The notes: generated by a model not told the origin, from the sequence alone. Counted from the stretch's first letter, positions 1-12,573 are shown. The stretch is DNA of 64,000 bases from Siphonodentalium dalli (GCA_032622095.1 CP136063.1:89321980-89385979), one strand, 5' to 3'. Translations and numbers: made by a program.

Positions 1-160
1 GTTAACCCTTCCATGACAAGAGCTTCTTGAAATTTTCCGAAAACCCTATGCCAATGTATTCTCTTTATATGCGAGTCTCCCATAGGTAGCCTCACATATA
101 TAAGAGAATATAACAATATTTATTTTGACCTTGTAAGCCAGTGCATTCTCTTATATATGG
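1..160. repeat. FC element, truncated
   Basis: FC elements start TTAACCCTTNCATGAC and contain hairpins 'cattctcttatatatgcgag' / inverse. This copy begins in the TTAA at 2-5 and is cut at 160 by half an FA element. Confidence 0.85.
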
Positions 161-161
161 T

Positions 162-261
162 GAGAGCTTTCCGATGAATGGCAGCAAGCCATATTTCTAA
201 CTAAATCCTGAAAAATTTCCCATAATTCTGCTGTGGTTTAGGGGTCGATTATATTACTGTA
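162..261. repeat. FA right half
   Basis: Right arm of the FA family, from 'gagagctttccgatgaatgg' to 'attactgta'. It interrupts an FC fragment (1-160) whose hairpin stops abruptly at 160. Confidence 0.8.
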
Positions 262-867
262 TATCCCTACTGCAAAATCAATTTATCAGTCTTTGGATGT
301 TTGTAGAACTTATTATCTGATCATCTCTATTAATGATTGAATTTTGTATTCATTTGAGGTACCTCTGCCTGCCATCTGTTATATTATCAGAACACCCAAA
401 TAATTAAGAATAAACCATTCCAATATATACTTTTATATCTGAATGGAACAATCTATTCAGGAAACAGGGGGTTAGTAACTCATGAACCAAGACTTCATCT
501 CTCTGTGGCAGAGAAGCACTCTCTCTCTCCCTCTTTCTCTATTTTTTCTTATGCAAAAATCAGCCCCTCACAATCATATATACATTCGCGCTGTTAGACT
601 TGGATGCAGGATGTTGATTGGTTGAAATGGCGTCATGTGACATTGTGCGCGAACCCCAACTTAATTTCATGTTATATGAATGCAGCTTGCAACTCACCGT
701 CAGAACATATTTGAAAATGCGTGCTAAATTCTCGTTTAACCTTCTAGTTTACTGTAAGTATATGGAATGGATGTTGATTTTGTTATGTTCCATGGAGTTC
801 CAGACAATCTCAGATCAATTTGCATCCATATTCCATGGAATGCAAGCAATTCATCATTCATTTCTCA

Positions 868-1240
868 AAGACATATTATGGACTTGTTCGGGTGCGTGGA
901 ACTGTTAAGTTAGTGTTCAGGTTCTATGCCAACTGAAGGAATATAGCATTCTACTAACTTTACGGAAAATCGCAAGCAAATCGACCGTACCACTCCATAG
1001 AAAACATTGTCTGAACTACGCTAAATTGTAAATATTGACTACTCGAATCGGGACGTTTCTATCGGCGATAAGCTAAGGAAAACGATTTCGCCATCGGCAG
1101 TCACTGCATTTAATTAATATATAAGAATGACGGTGTGTGTTGTCAATTTAGATATAATATTTGTAAAAATCACTACTTTTGAACAAGATTATTCTCCATT
1201 TCTATTTGATCACCTTACCGGAGTGTTTCATGTCACATTA
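868..1240 (+). repeat. Dispersed repeat, inverted copy at 51182-51535
   Basis: 'acatattatggacttgttcg' to 'gatcaccttaccggagtg'. The reverse complement of 51182-51535 follows it along its whole length, with substitutions. Confidence 0.85.
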
Positions 1241-2108
1241 AATAGACTCATATACTAGTAAGTGTATTGAAAAACCCACTCAGGAAACAGAGTGTTAATT
1301 AGTAAACCATGCACCAAACAATCATCTTACTTTTGCCTAAAAGCAGAATTTTTACACAAGAATAACAGAGCTGTTTGTCATTTTTGTCTAAGAACACAAT
1401 AGTAATGGAAAATAAATTTACTTAATCAAAGGCTCTGTCTCTTGAGAAATTGGCAAATGCCTCTCTAGGTTTTGCCAATTAAGTCTAATAAATTACGTTT
1501 AGTGGTGGCATTTTGTTGCTTTGAGAAATCACTTTTCTCTAACGCCTGCATTGCCCCAGGGTATGGAAGTTGGTAATTTAGCAGAATTTGTTCAATTCTA
1601 GCCTGACTGGTATTTAAGTTGATTTTCGTGTCAGTGAGGAACCAGTCTTGTCAGACCACTGATGTTTAATAAGAACAATTATTTGCAAACGAGGCGTAAA
1701 TTTTGGTTAGCAGTTCACTTCTGGGCCCAGTATTCCCACTCCATTCTGTGCCGTGACAAATTTAATTTAGCTTTTGAAGGTTCGATAATTGACAAAAATA
1801 TCACTTTGATAATTGAGCGAACCATCTGGTTATTATGAGATTTGTGATCTTTGATGGACCACTTGGCAGCTCTATAATCTGAGCCAATGATGTCCATGGC
1901 ATCCGGACATGCATGGTGATACTTGAATAAATTGGTCTTTATTGGGGCTACACTAGTAGCTTAGTGGGTAGAAAGTTTCTATCACTGTCAGCTAGATGGA
2001 GGCCTCATTGGATTTTGATCACGAGAAGGCCTTTAAATTTAAAATCTTCAGTTTTCTAGCTTTAATATCACAAGGAAGCGATCAGTTTTGTAGCCAGCTG
2101 TCAATCAC

Positions 2109-2586
2109 CAGGCCTCAAAATAGAGTGCTGGGCATTTGCAGAATGAGGTCCCCAGAGGGTGAATTTAGTGATGCTACCTCGCTCAGTGGGCTAGCGTCAA
2201 CAAATTCATCCTCTGGGGACCTCATTCTGCATGGCCTGATCTGATATGGAAGACCCAGACACAGATTTAAGTTCCCAAATGGTGAAGATTCTGATGTGCA
2301 CCCATTGGGTACCTTGATTATGCATTGTGTCGTCTGCCAATTTGGGGATATAGAGAAACTAAACTTACTAATAAAGAAAAAGAAACTTCCTAGAGAACTT
2401 CTAAAGAAACTAAATTAATATTAATTTGATGATAAAGATACTTTCCAGAGAAGATGAGGTTTAAGTAGAATGAGGTCCCCAGAGGGGGAATTTAGTGATG
2501 CTAGCCCATTGTGTGGGGTAGCATCACTAAATTCACCCTCTGGGGACCTCATTCTGCAAATGTCCAGCAACATATTTTGAGGCCTG
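2109..2586. mobile_element. FB composite, hAT-like, 8-bp duplication TCAATCAC
   Basis: FB elements have two ends that are each hairpins (core 'gcagaatgaggtccccagag' ... inverse) around a ~220-bp middle. This copy begins CAGGCCTCAAAATA and ends TATTTTGAGGCCTG, flanked by TCAATCAC on both sides (2101-2108 and 2587-2594). An 8-bp duplication with CA...TG ends is the hAT pattern (established). Confidence 0.88.
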
Positions 2587-2625
2587 TCAATCACATTCAT
2601 AGCCAGCTTTTCATATTCTCATATA

Positions 2626-2786
2626 CAGTAATGCCCTAAATAATCGACTCCTTAACCACAGCAGAATTATGGGTAATTTTTTAGAGCTTTCCGATGAATG
2701 GCAACAAGCCATATTTCCGACTAAATCCTGAAAAATTACCCATAATTCTGCTGTGGTTAAGGAGTCAATTATTTAGGGCATTACTG
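2626..2786. mobile_element. FA foldback element
   Basis: FA is a ~213-bp foldback whose arms are nearly perfect inverted repeats: it starts CAGTAATGCCCTAAATAATC, ends with the reverse complement, and is flanked by TA on both sides. This copy has a shortened left arm. The terminal CAGT and TA duplication are as in Tc1/mariner and pogo-type elements (established); assignment to pogo is inference from the CAGTA...TAATCGA look. Confidence 0.85.
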
Positions 2787-2996
2787 TAGGCAATAATTGT
2801 TCTTATTATCAGCAGACGAACACAATAACTGGAAAAAATTGAATGATATTTGAAAGTTTAGGTTTAAATAATTCTGCTGTGGTTAAGGAGTCGATTATTT
2901 AGGGCATTACTGTAGGCAATAATTGTTCTTATTATCAGCAGACGAACACAATAACTGGAAAAAATTGAATGATATTTGAAAGTTTAGGTTTAAATA
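2745..2996 (+). repeat. 126-bp tandem duplication across an FA end
   Basis: 2745-2870 is repeated as 2871-2996 with one visible difference (gtcaatt versus gtcgatt). The unit contains the last 42 bp of FA plus 84 bp of flank, so it arose after the FA insertion. Confidence 0.9.
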
Positions 2997-3260
2997 AATA
3001 CCGTGCAAGTATAAAGAACTGATTCGTGCTTGATATTATTCCTATAGGCTATATGCAGTTATATGTACAAATTTATGGACCCGGTCTTAGAGTAAGTGCT
3101 GAAAGGGTATACATATTGAATATCATATAATCAAAATGAGGTTTGCAAATCTGACTTCGAATGTGATTGTTCCTTGTGACAATGATTGGATCAGTGAGCG
3201 TTAATACAGTACTACTGATGTTCACTCAGCGAGAGTATATATACTGATGCTCAGTGAGTG

Positions 3261-3310
3261 CTGTGACCCCATCGGGTGCTGTGACCCCATCGGGTGCTGT
3301 GACTCTATCG
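3261..3310 (+). repeat. Three 18-bp tandem copies
   Basis: 'gtgctgtgaccccatcgg' twice and a third with changes (gtgctgtgactctatcg). Confidence 0.85.
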
Positions 3311-3511
3311 TGTAAAGTACTTATGATTATTTACATTCAAATAACTGATCCATATTGTCAGCGGTATTTAAACATAGAAAAAAAGCTGATGTTTTCCTTT
3401 TATTAGCATACACTAAATTCTAGGCAAATATTATTTTATTTTTTTTGCTAAATATTCCCTTGGAATAAATATTAAAATCTGTGAACTCAACTTTTCTGTC
3501 ACTCCATCTTA

Positions 3512-3737
3512 AAGGGGGACTATTAAAATCTGGTCATTTATGGGACCATCTCCTGGTGTCATAAATTCATTCTCATTATAATTACCATGTTGTTTGCATC
3601 GTTCATAGAGCATATGAGTATATTTTGCACTAATTCATGGCTCAAATTCATTCATTTGTTGCATATATTCTGTTGAGTATAAAAGGAGATGGTCACATAT
3701 TAAAATGGCATGATTTAGTATACAGTACCCCTTTAAA
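3512..3737. mobile_element. Palindromic element 'aagggggactat'
   Basis: Inverted arms with 'tcatggctcaaattcattca' and 'gtacccctttaa' motifs, shared with 41821-42092. Ends at 3737, about 40 bases before eya exon a. Confidence 0.75.
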
Positions 3738-3779
3738 TTTTATTCAATGTCGTTATTTTCATTTCATTATTTTTCGCAG

Positions 3780-3869
3780 GATCATCCAGCTTCTGTGTCC
3801 CTAGGATTACGGATGGAAGAAATGATATTCAATTTAGCAGATACTCATTTATTCTTCAATGATTTAGAG
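3780..3869 (+). CDS. eya: EYA exon a, 30 residues
   Basis: Follows a TTTTTCGCAG acceptor and ends at GTGAGT, phase 0 at both ends. It encodes [20 protein letters not shown] followed by [10 protein letters not shown], matching the stretch just after the motif I helix in EYA1/EYA4 (usual form [26 protein letters not shown]). In EYA this begins the helical insertion within the HAD fold. The exon upstream, holding the catalytic aspartates, is not found in 1-3779. A foldback transposon (FA) begins 23 bases after this exon. Confidence 0.95.
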
Positions 3870-3892
3870 GTGAGTTTTAAAATGATAGCCTA

Positions 3893-4094
3893 CAGTAATG
3901 CACTAAATAATCGCCTCCTTAACCACATCAGAATTATGGGTTATTTTTCAGGATTTAGTCGGAAATATGGCTTGTTGCCATTCATCGGAAAGCTCTCAAT
4001 GAGAATAATAAAAATGCCATATTTCCGACTAAATCCTGAAAAATTACCCACAATTCTTCTGTGGTTAAGGAGGCGATTATTTAGGGCATTACTG
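3893..4094. mobile_element. FA element next to eya splice donor
   Basis: Full copy flanked by TA (3891-3892 and 4095-4096), with GCACT in place of GCCCT in the left terminus. It begins 23 bases inside the intron after exon a. Confidence 0.9.
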
Positions 4095-4856
4095 TAAATG
4101 GACATCAGGTGTATTTAGAGGGAAAGAGAAGAAAAATCATTCTATTTTTGTGACATGTTCATGATTCTGAACGGGAAAAAATACTTCTAAAGTCATTCAA
4201 TGTTTAATCACAGCTTGGAAATTATAAAAAAGATTTATGTGTCAGATATAAAATGGGATACCTACACTGCTATGATAAGAGGGGAACCTCTCATAGATGG
4301 CTTGACTTTTATATATATATATTCAAATCAGCTTTCCATAGTGTATAAAACCAATTTTGATTCATTTCTGGCATTAACAGGTCTTCTCTTTTAAATTTGA
4401 ATTAGATTGTGAATAATCATTTGGGATATGAAGTTCACTGTTCTACATAATGCCTTGGGTTTCATAAAACTTCACAGCTTACCAAGAAAAGCACTGTTTC
4501 TTGGAGCACCTTTAATGGCCGAAATGACATATATTTTATGGATTATGTCCCTTAATTGACTGCTATCTGGAGAAAATTGAATCAACTCCAGTGAATTAAT
4601 GCTGGTAGTGTGGCATGTCCCTCAGAGTGGCTCCCCGTGGGGGGAATTTATTGGTTATAATTTAATCATGTCAAATTACAAGCTGTTTCTAGCCTGGCAA
4701 AAAGACAACATTTGGTGGAAACAAAAAGGCATGTTTGTTATTTGGGGTTTATCTCATTATAAAATCAGTTTCCCAGTCTATTGTTTAAAGTGTTAAGGGT
4801 GTTTTGGAGACCAGAAGTTGGTTAAGGATTTTATCACCTCTTTCCTTTATTGCATT

Positions 4857-5167
4857 CAGGGACCAGCCTTGAGGTTTTAAATTGGGAGAAGTTACTTCTC
4901 CCTGTTTGGTTATTAGTCAGTAGTGGACCGTTATCAAGTAACAATGGCGGAAGTTCAATTTACACCCCTTCTATGATCCAATAAGTATTATGCAACGGAG
5001 CCCATTTAAAATCACATTTTTTTTGTAAGGACACCATTTATATTAAATATACTGTTGAGATATGTATGTATACTGGTATATGAGAGAGAAGTCACTTCTC
5101 CCTGGGACAAAAATAGAGAGAAGTGGCATATTTAGGGAGAAAATGTCACCCTCTAGGTTGGTCTCTG
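4857..5167. mobile_element. FG element, hAT-like
   Basis: FG starts CAGGGACCAGCCT and ends with the inverse ('aggttggtctctg'), with 'gggagaagtcacttctccct' hairpins inside. This 311-bp copy is the most complete; flanks ATTGCATT and ATTACGCT match at 5 of 8. Confidence 0.8.
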
Positions 5168-7263
5168 ATTACGCTTATTATATTGATCAGAGATTCTTAC
5201 TTAATTGTTTACGAATAAATTGGGTATCACATCTTATCTCATTCTATGAAGTAAATAACTACAATTTTTGGAAGAAAAAAAGTGGATACTGAATTGAATT
5301 TATAATTAATAACAATAATGATAAAATTTGCTAAAAAATATTTGGAATGTTAAATTTGTCCTGCATCCTGAAATGGCATCAAGATAAGGCGAGAATGAGA
5401 AATCAGACATGAGGAGTCAGACATGCGAATGATAAAAGGAAATTTAGGTTCAGTGAAAATATGATAAAAAATGGAGAGATGACTGAATGAGCCGAATTTC
5501 CAATGTTAGATAATCTGACCAGGAACATTTAGACAAAAAGCTTATACTTGTATTTAAGAAATTTAAACAGTTTCAGTGTGCAAATTAAAGGCATGATAGT
5601 TCTAAGCCAATTCTATCTTCAATCATCATATAGTATGAATATTTCCAAAAGGTTGTCTGATTATTTGAGAGCCGCTCACTTATCTGAAAATGAATTTTTA
5701 TTCGTCAGCCATGATTTTAGGCTACAGACTTAATTTTGAGGTGTCAATAATATTGTCAAAATCAGGTTTCCCCCCAAGAAAAGCTATGTAGTCTTAGCAT
5801 TGTGATTAGCAATATTTACAGAGAAGGATAATCCTATATAGAATATAAGTGAATCAGTTAATATAGAGCTTTACTGAGCCCTGTTTTCTCTGAGGGTGGC
5901 TTATATACGCGAGCCTGAATGAGTTGGTCTTAGTGTTTACTCGCTAGCGTCGCCCTGTCTGGATTAACACAATCACATGCCTCGCACAACAATACCAGCT
6001 CTCACACAAATATTTTTCGGCTTGAAGAAAACTCAACATTGGTTAATAATCTCGGATCTCGATTTTAGATAATTGTGACCCGATGTGATGGGAGATGTAT
6101 TTAATCCAAGCGAAAGTGGAGTATGTATTTGCAAAGCTGTCAAGAAGCTCCGCTCCCGGAAAAAATATTAATTTAGTGACGCAAAAAAGCTGTGTGCTTT
6201 TCATGCCGAGTAATATTTTAACGGCGACTGTCTCCCATTGAATATGGTAATGTGTGTAACTGTAGTCTCTCTCACTGGGTCAGACATACCTTCCGGGGAA
6301 TATCATTTTCAGTCCATTGCTATGGAGTTACAACAATATTCTGCGACTTGCCCATTAACATATAAATTTGGTTTCCAGGTATTATCGGTAGAGTGCATTG
6401 TTTGTTAACCTTCACTTGAAAAACAGAAACAATCTCAATTGGTTTCCTTTTTTTTTCTGTCAAAAGTTTTGGATTTCAGTAACAAATCTCTAAATAAATA
6501 TTCACCTTTTTTTTTCAACTAAATTTTACTTTCACTCTTTTCTAATTTTTTTCTAATTATATTAATAACTAAACTTCACTAAAACTTAACTTTTAACAAC
6601 TAAACACAAGTTCATATTCAATGGGCTATTTATTAATATAAACAACCAATATAACTAAACATGAACAAAATTAATTTGCAGGGCAATAATAGCCACACCT
6701 ATAAAACGGGAAAAAACCCACACACTTTGAACTTCTAAGTTGCCAAAAATAGGCATTCAGCTTCAATTATTCAATGTCATCCTTTGATTTCTATATTCAT
6801 TCATCATCAGATTTTTTTTTGTATGATTGAGATTTGAGTGTCCATATCTGCTAAAACTTCTAGATATTTCTAAGATCTGAGAAACTTCATTTTGCCCCAC
6901 TGAAGAATTTATTTGTCATGCTTTCTGAGTATGCGCTGCAGATCTGACAAAATATTCAGAAAGGACCCGTAATTAATTGAGATATTGCAATCATTGTGTG
7001 CGATTTAGGCAGCTTTGTGAATTCTGCGCATTCACGGTACAGCTAATGAGAGATTAATTCCAATCGGGTTATTGTGGTCACTTCCTTCGACATTCTCGAT
7101 GAAATAGGATCGTAGGAAGTGATATTTCATGTGTGCCATTAGTTATTCTAGTGGTGTTCTTCTAGAAGAAGAACTGAAATACAGAGGACATAAATGTGGC
7201 GTAGCCGAGGCATATCTGAACACTGATGGTCAGGGCAAATTTAAAATTTAAAAGCCATATCTT

Positions 7264-7496
7264 TTAGAATTTAACACTTTCTTTTCTAAATACTCATTGA
7301 TGCTGATTGACTAGTAATTATCCCTTTATAGGAAATTTTCAGATATTAAGTTCAACAAAAGGACCAACTTATTATCTGAACATTTCCCACAAATTAATAG
7401 ATATCCTTCTACTCTTGTATTATCTTTTCGTCTGTCTGCTGTCTGCTTATATTTTTCAACCACCCCTCCAAATGAATAATAGATCATTCAAATAAC
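7264..7496. mobile_element. FD element, right end lost
   Basis: 'tttaacactttcttttctaa' through 'aataatagatcattcaaata', then half an FA element. Confidence 0.8.
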
Positions 7497-7602
7497 TGAG
7501 AGCTTTCCGATGAATGGCAACAAGCCATATTTCTGACTAAATCCTGAAAAGTTACCCATAATTCTGCTGTGGTTAAGGAGTCGATTATTTAGGGCATTAC
7601 TG
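7497..7602. repeat. FA right half, abutting FD
   Basis: Only the right arm, starting at the hairpin centre. It follows directly on an FD element (7264-7496) that lacks its far end. Confidence 0.85.
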
Positions 7603-7691
7603 TAGAATAGACATGTAAATTATCTCCCTATAAAGTCTAACAGGACTTATAGTACAGAAAAGATGTCCAGTTTAATATAAATACTAATACT

Positions 7692-7708
7692 GGGGGGGGG
7701 GGGGGGGG
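7692..7708 (+). repeat. Run of 17 G
   Basis: Uninterrupted G run in AT-rich sequence; a likely length-variable or G-quadruplex-prone site. Confidence 0.9.
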
Positions 7709-9020
7709 CTACAGCCTGGGGAGGATAGCCCTTGTGTATGTCAAATCCTAGCGCCACCCCAACAGATAAGCTTTATAATGATTTACAATACTAATTTTGT
7801 CATTATACAAAACCAGGCATGCCCTTTTAATAAATCACAATATGGAATTCATCAATCCACTAAAACAAAGGATGTGGGATCTATGATCTTGTATCTACAA
7901 TGTCACGGCCCCATTAAGATTGGACAGACCATGTGGCGGCCCATCCCTAGCCTCCCCCATGTTGTTAACTAAGAGCAGACCAGGACTTGTTTTGAGGATA
8001 AATATTGACAGTTTAGTTAAGAGAATTTTCCTGACAGCTTGATGGTTTGTTGAGCATTCAGAAGAGAATAATCTCATAAATATGTCTTTATTGTCTGGGG
8101 CGTGGCTAACTCAACAATCGCAGATATCTTCCACATGGCGATCATTTTTCTTCAATTTTGTCAAGGAAGTTGGTAGTCAATTAAATTGGGATTTTCCAGA
8201 ATAAATATTGTTTGAGAGGTAAAAATGTGCTGATTTTGATTATTTCTGACACCTTTTATGGGACAAAGCTTGTTAGACGTGTGGCAAGCATGAACTCACA
8301 GAGGTGCTAAGTTGGGATTATAGGTCTTGGCAGATTCCATACATGTTATGTCCAACCCCTCTGTCAGGTTGGCAAATAAACTGAATAGGACTCAACATTT
8401 TGGAGTGATTTTCTCAATGGTCATCTTAAATTCCTGGCTGCCCACTTGTGGATTTAAATATTTCTTCTTCAAATAAGGATTTTCAGCTTTGAAAGGTCTA
8501 GAACTCGGGGATTTTTACACTTTGGATTTTTTAAATAAAGTGGACCATCTTAAAATGTGTGTTAATTTTGTTTATCATGATAAATTTCCACGTTCTACAA
8601 CTTTAGTAATCACAATATTTTCTGATAATTAATTTGGTGTTCCGGTGCACTTTCCTTATTATTCAGCAGCTTCTCTATTATTAATTTCAGCCAAAAAATG
8701 CACCCTTCACTATTCTTCAACCTTCAATATTATTTGGCAGGTGAGAGTAAAGAATTTCTCTCCTGAATTCCTGTATAGACATGATTGATTTGAGTCATGT
8801 CCCGACATGTTTACATAAAACCCTGGATCTCTCATATTTTACACGGAATATAGGCGCACAGACATAATTTCCATATCCAACCTGGTACAACGATTTATTC
8901 TCATTTACAAATATAGCAATTTACATAAATTCATAAGCAAACTGAAGTAAAAATGATAGATAATAAATAATCATTGCTGCTTATGAATTTTGAGAAAGCG
9001 TTGGATTCAGTTTTGCAATC

Positions 9021-9444
9021 AAGCCTGCAGATAGTGTGTCTGTCATTTGCAGAATGAGGTCCCCAAAGGGTGAATTTAGTGACCCTATCCTCAATGGCAG
9101 GCTAGCATCACCAAACTCACCCTCTGGGAACCTCATTCTGCTTAGGCCTCAGCTGCTATGGGCGACCTAAGATCATATTGAAGTTCCCCAGTTGAAGTGG
9201 TGACCCATAAGTCACCTCATTTATACAATTTACCTTGTGCAATTAGGGGATATAGAATCTGTACAGAAGGGAAAAAGTAACTAAAACAATGTTAATTCTA
9301 GACTATATATACTTCCCAGAAGATGAGGCCTAAGCAGAATGAGGTCCCCAGAGGGTGAATTTAGTGAAGCTAGCCCACTGTGCTGGATAGCGTCACTAAA
9401 TTCACCATCTGGGGACCTCATTCTGCCAATGACAGACACGCTAT
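9021..9444. mobile_element. FB composite flanked by 20-bp direct repeat
   Basis: Long form, starting 'aagcctgcagatagtgtgtc'. Exactly flanked by a perfect 20-bp direct repeat beginning 'ttggattcag' (9001-9020 and 9445-9464), longer than the usual 8 bp. The last ~9 bp of the right end are missing. Confidence 0.85.
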
Positions 9445-9557
9445 TTGGATTCAGTTTTGCAATCTAGGGTAGCTCAGGCTGCACACAAATCTTGTCATCG
9501 GTGAATTCAAAACAATATTTTGAAATTTCTATGATAACTGTTTTTCTATTTCCATTA

Positions 9558-9770
9558 CAATAATGCCCTAAATAATCGACTCCTTAACCACAGCAGAATT
9601 AAGGGTAATTTTTCAGGATTTAGTTGGAAATATGGCTTGTTGCCATTCATTGGAAAGCTCTCACTGAGAGCTTTCGAATGAATGGCAACAAGCCATATTT
9701 CGGACTAACTCCTAATAAGTTACCCATAATTCTGATGTGGTTAAGGAGTCGATTATTTAGGGCATTACTG
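9558..9770. mobile_element. FA element
   Basis: Full foldback, TA on both sides; left terminus CAATAATGCCC carries one change from CAGTAATGCCC. Confidence 0.9.
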
Positions 9771-10024
9771 TATTTCTCAGATCTATCATTACCTTATCTG
9801 GTTAGAAGATGCTTAATTACTGACATTTGCTCTGTCATGGTCTGCTTTGGGTTGAATTGGTATATTTTTGTAAAAAAAAAATTGTAATTAATGACACAAA
9901 TATTGTGTATGCAGATCAAGTGTGACTCGATGACTAATGGTACGAATATAGAAAGTACAGACAGTTCTTTCTTGTGATCATTTCTGTCTAAAATAAATAA
10001 TAATTCATGGGGCCAACATGTATA

Positions 10025-10238
10025 CAGTAATGCAACAAGTAATCGACTCCTTTAACCACAGCAGAATTATGGGTAACTTTTCAGGATTTAGTCGGAAATA
10101 TGGCTTGTTGCCATTCATCGGAAAGCTCTCGGGGAGAGCTTTCCGATGAATGGCAACAAGCCATATTTCCGACTAAATCCTGAAAAGTTACCATAATTCT
10201 GCTGTGGTTAAAGGAGTCGATTACTTAGGGAATTACTG
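10025..10238. mobile_element. FA element
   Basis: Full foldback with near-perfect arms and TA flanks; both arms have 'taatcga' preceded by AAGT/ACTT rather than AAAT/ATTT. Confidence 0.92.
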
Positions 10239-10986
10239 TACCAAGGATAAAGGCTCATACAGTACCTTTCCTAACATTTCTGGAGATTATGTACTGCTAC
10301 CTTGACTACTATGTGCTCTGAATGTGGGCGTAAAATGGTAAATGTGGAGTACATGCCTTCAATAACTGAAGTTTATTTTCTAATCTGTTAGTAAAAGACA
10401 ACCCCATCTGTTTTCTCGGTAGGAAGTTGTTCCTTTGCTGACCACATGGCAATAGTTTGTGTATTTAGAATGTTTCTTGCGCGAAGAACATTTTGAGGGA
10501 TTCGAGCACGCTGGGAGATATTTAATTATTTAGCTATAGACTGCGGACTGTACACCACAGGTGGAATCTATTGTCTGTGAATTCACTGCTCCTTCTTTGT
10601 ATTGTTTCTTTCTTCAAACAATGCAGAATGCCAAGAAAAACACTCGGGATCCGTGCTAAACTCTGATATGCCATAACTGTTGTCTAATGCTCTTTAACAA
10701 TCTTCAAGTCTGGCACCATCTTCCATCGTATTTTGAATGCAGCATCCTGGAGGTTCAGGCTTGGGACCTAGTAATTTACCTTAGGCAATTAGCATTACAA
10801 GGGTGCCATAATTGTGTGAGGGCAAGGGGGCGGGACAGATTTTTCAGAAAATCTTAGGCACCATGTATATTATAGTTGAACCATTGTAAAATGGCAAATA
10901 TATTCGTAAAACAGCATTTTTCATGCATTTACAAGGAACAATTTCATAGACTATAAAATTGAATCTATTTAACTTTTGATACAATT

Positions 10987-11283
10987 CAACCGTTTCTTTA
11001 CTAAATACTGATTGATGAGTAGTTATCCCTTAGGAAATGTTGAGATAATAAGTTCAACAAACGACCATAGGTCATTTGTTGAACTTTTTATTTCAACACA
11101 TTTCCCTCCAATAAATAGGACTCCTTCTGCACTTTTATTAGCTGTCTTCTGTAGTTTTGCTGAAAACCCCTTAAAAATTCAGATGGATATTAGACCATTC
11201 CAATGTGTACTTTTTAAGACTGGGTGGAACATTCCATTTAGTATAGACAGGGTTAAGAGAATCCATTCACAGCTGAAGGGTTA
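10987..11283. mobile_element. FD element
   Basis: 'ttcaaccgtttctttactaa' to 'gctgaagggttaa'; centre hairpin 'caacaaacgaccataggtca'. Confidence 0.8.
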
Positions 11284-11699
11284 AAATGAGTCATTTATTC
11301 TGTTGACTATAAACTTTTATGTTCTCTGCCATTAGATTTACTTTCTTCCAGTATTGAAAAAAGATCCTTTCTAAAGCCAGAGAAAACTTTCTAAAGAAGA
11401 GTGTTTTAATTTGTTTTGGTCAGTCTTAATGGAGCTTGTCACTGTGAATTAATATCAGTGGTTTGGTAATATTTATTTGGGGAGATCGTAATCTCGGCAT
11501 GATGCCCTCCTTCATCAATAACTAGATGATAGGTTAAAAGATCCACCCTACTGTAAGAAGACTTGTGTCTCCTCATTCATTCATTCACTGTATGTCCAGC
11601 AACAATGGTCTCTCTGTTGATGGTCAATTAAACTCAGCTTAATTCATGTCAATGATGCTCATAGTGATTCTTTTTATGTTAGGGAAAGACCTAGGTTAA

Positions 11700-12091
11700 C
11701 CCTTTACCCAACAGAAGGGCCCTGTTCCAATGCATTCTCTTATATATGCGAGTCGACCATAGGTCGCCTCGCATATATAAGAGAATGCATTGGCTTAACA
11801 CATTAAAAATTATAAAATTGTTAAAGAATGTAAGAAAAAATGGTAAAAAGTGTTAAAAAAAGATTTTTTTTAGGCCAATGCATTCTCTTATATATGCGAG
11901 GCGACCTATGGTCGACTCGCATATATAAGAGAATGCATTGGCACAGGGCATAACTGTAACTATCACAATGTGGTCAAGGAGCCGGTTCCAATGATATCCA
12001 TATTTGTATGGTTCTATTGAGACAGACCGAAGATAATTTAGGCTGTTGAAGCTTTATTTGGCCGGTTTTGGCCGGTTTGTTGGGTAAAGGG
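11700..12091. mobile_element. FE element, piggyBac-like TTAA target
   Basis: 392 bp from CCCTTTACCCAACAGAAGGG to 'tgttgggtaaaggg', flanked by TTAA (11696-11699, 12092-12095). Two strong hairpins with 'gcgagtcgaccataggtcgc' centres. Close to the copy at 46621. Inferred piggyBac superfamily from TTAA and CCCTTT ends. Confidence 0.9.
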
Positions 12092-12095
12092 TTAA

Positions 12096-12347
12096 TCCAA
12101 TCATGACGGGAGCCGCGCTGGTGAAGCATTATTGAACCTGTGCCAGTACATTCTCTTATATATGCAAATCTACCATAGGGAGACTCACATTTATAAGAGA
12201 ACGCACTGGCTTACAGGGTCAAGGTAAATATTGTTAGGCAAATGTATTATCTAATATATGTGAGGCTCCCTATGGCCATGTGAGACTCGCATATATAAGA
12301 GAATGCATTGGCACAGGGTTTTCGCAAGATTTCCGAAAGCTCCAGTG
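12096..12347. mobile_element. FC element sharing TTAA with both neighbours
   Basis: 'tccaatcatgacgggagc' to 'tttccgaaagctccagtg'. Its left TTAA is the right TTAA of FE, and its right TTAA (12348-12351) is the left one of an FD element. Confidence 0.85.
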
Positions 12348-12351
12348 TTAA

Positions 12352-12573
12352 CCATTTCTATACTAAATGGATTCTCCCACTCTGTCTTAAAAGTATACAT
12401 TGGAAGGGTCTATTATTCATCTGGAGGGATGTTCAGGATATATGAGCAGACGACAAACTTTAGAAAGTGCAGAATGATTCTTATTTATTGATGGCAATTG
12501 TTCAGATAATAAGGTTATTATATGCACATTTACTATGGGATAACTACTCTTTAATGAGTATTTAGTATAAAAA
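12352..12573. mobile_element. FD element
   Basis: FD starts (TTAA)CCNTTTCTATACTAAATGG, ends 'tttagtataaaaatgg'(TTAA), and carries sub-terminal 'tacattggaatggtctatta' and inner 'gttcagataataag' segments. Confidence 0.85.

Larger units (their letters stand above)
1..3779 (+). other. eya intron (5' end outside window)
   Basis: No exon found. It holds an FC fragment (1-160), half an FA element (162-261), an FD-like fragment near 400-480, a dispersed repeat at 868-1240 with an inverted copy at 51182-51535, a full FB composite (2109-2586), an FA element and its tandem duplicate (2626-2996), three 18-bp repeats at about 3261-3310, and a palindromic element (3512-3737). Confidence 0.8.

Noticed and set aside
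1-3779. Search for the EYA catalytic exon (DLDET motif)
   Set aside because: No frame gives the motif I sequence, so that exon is taken to lie upstream of the window.
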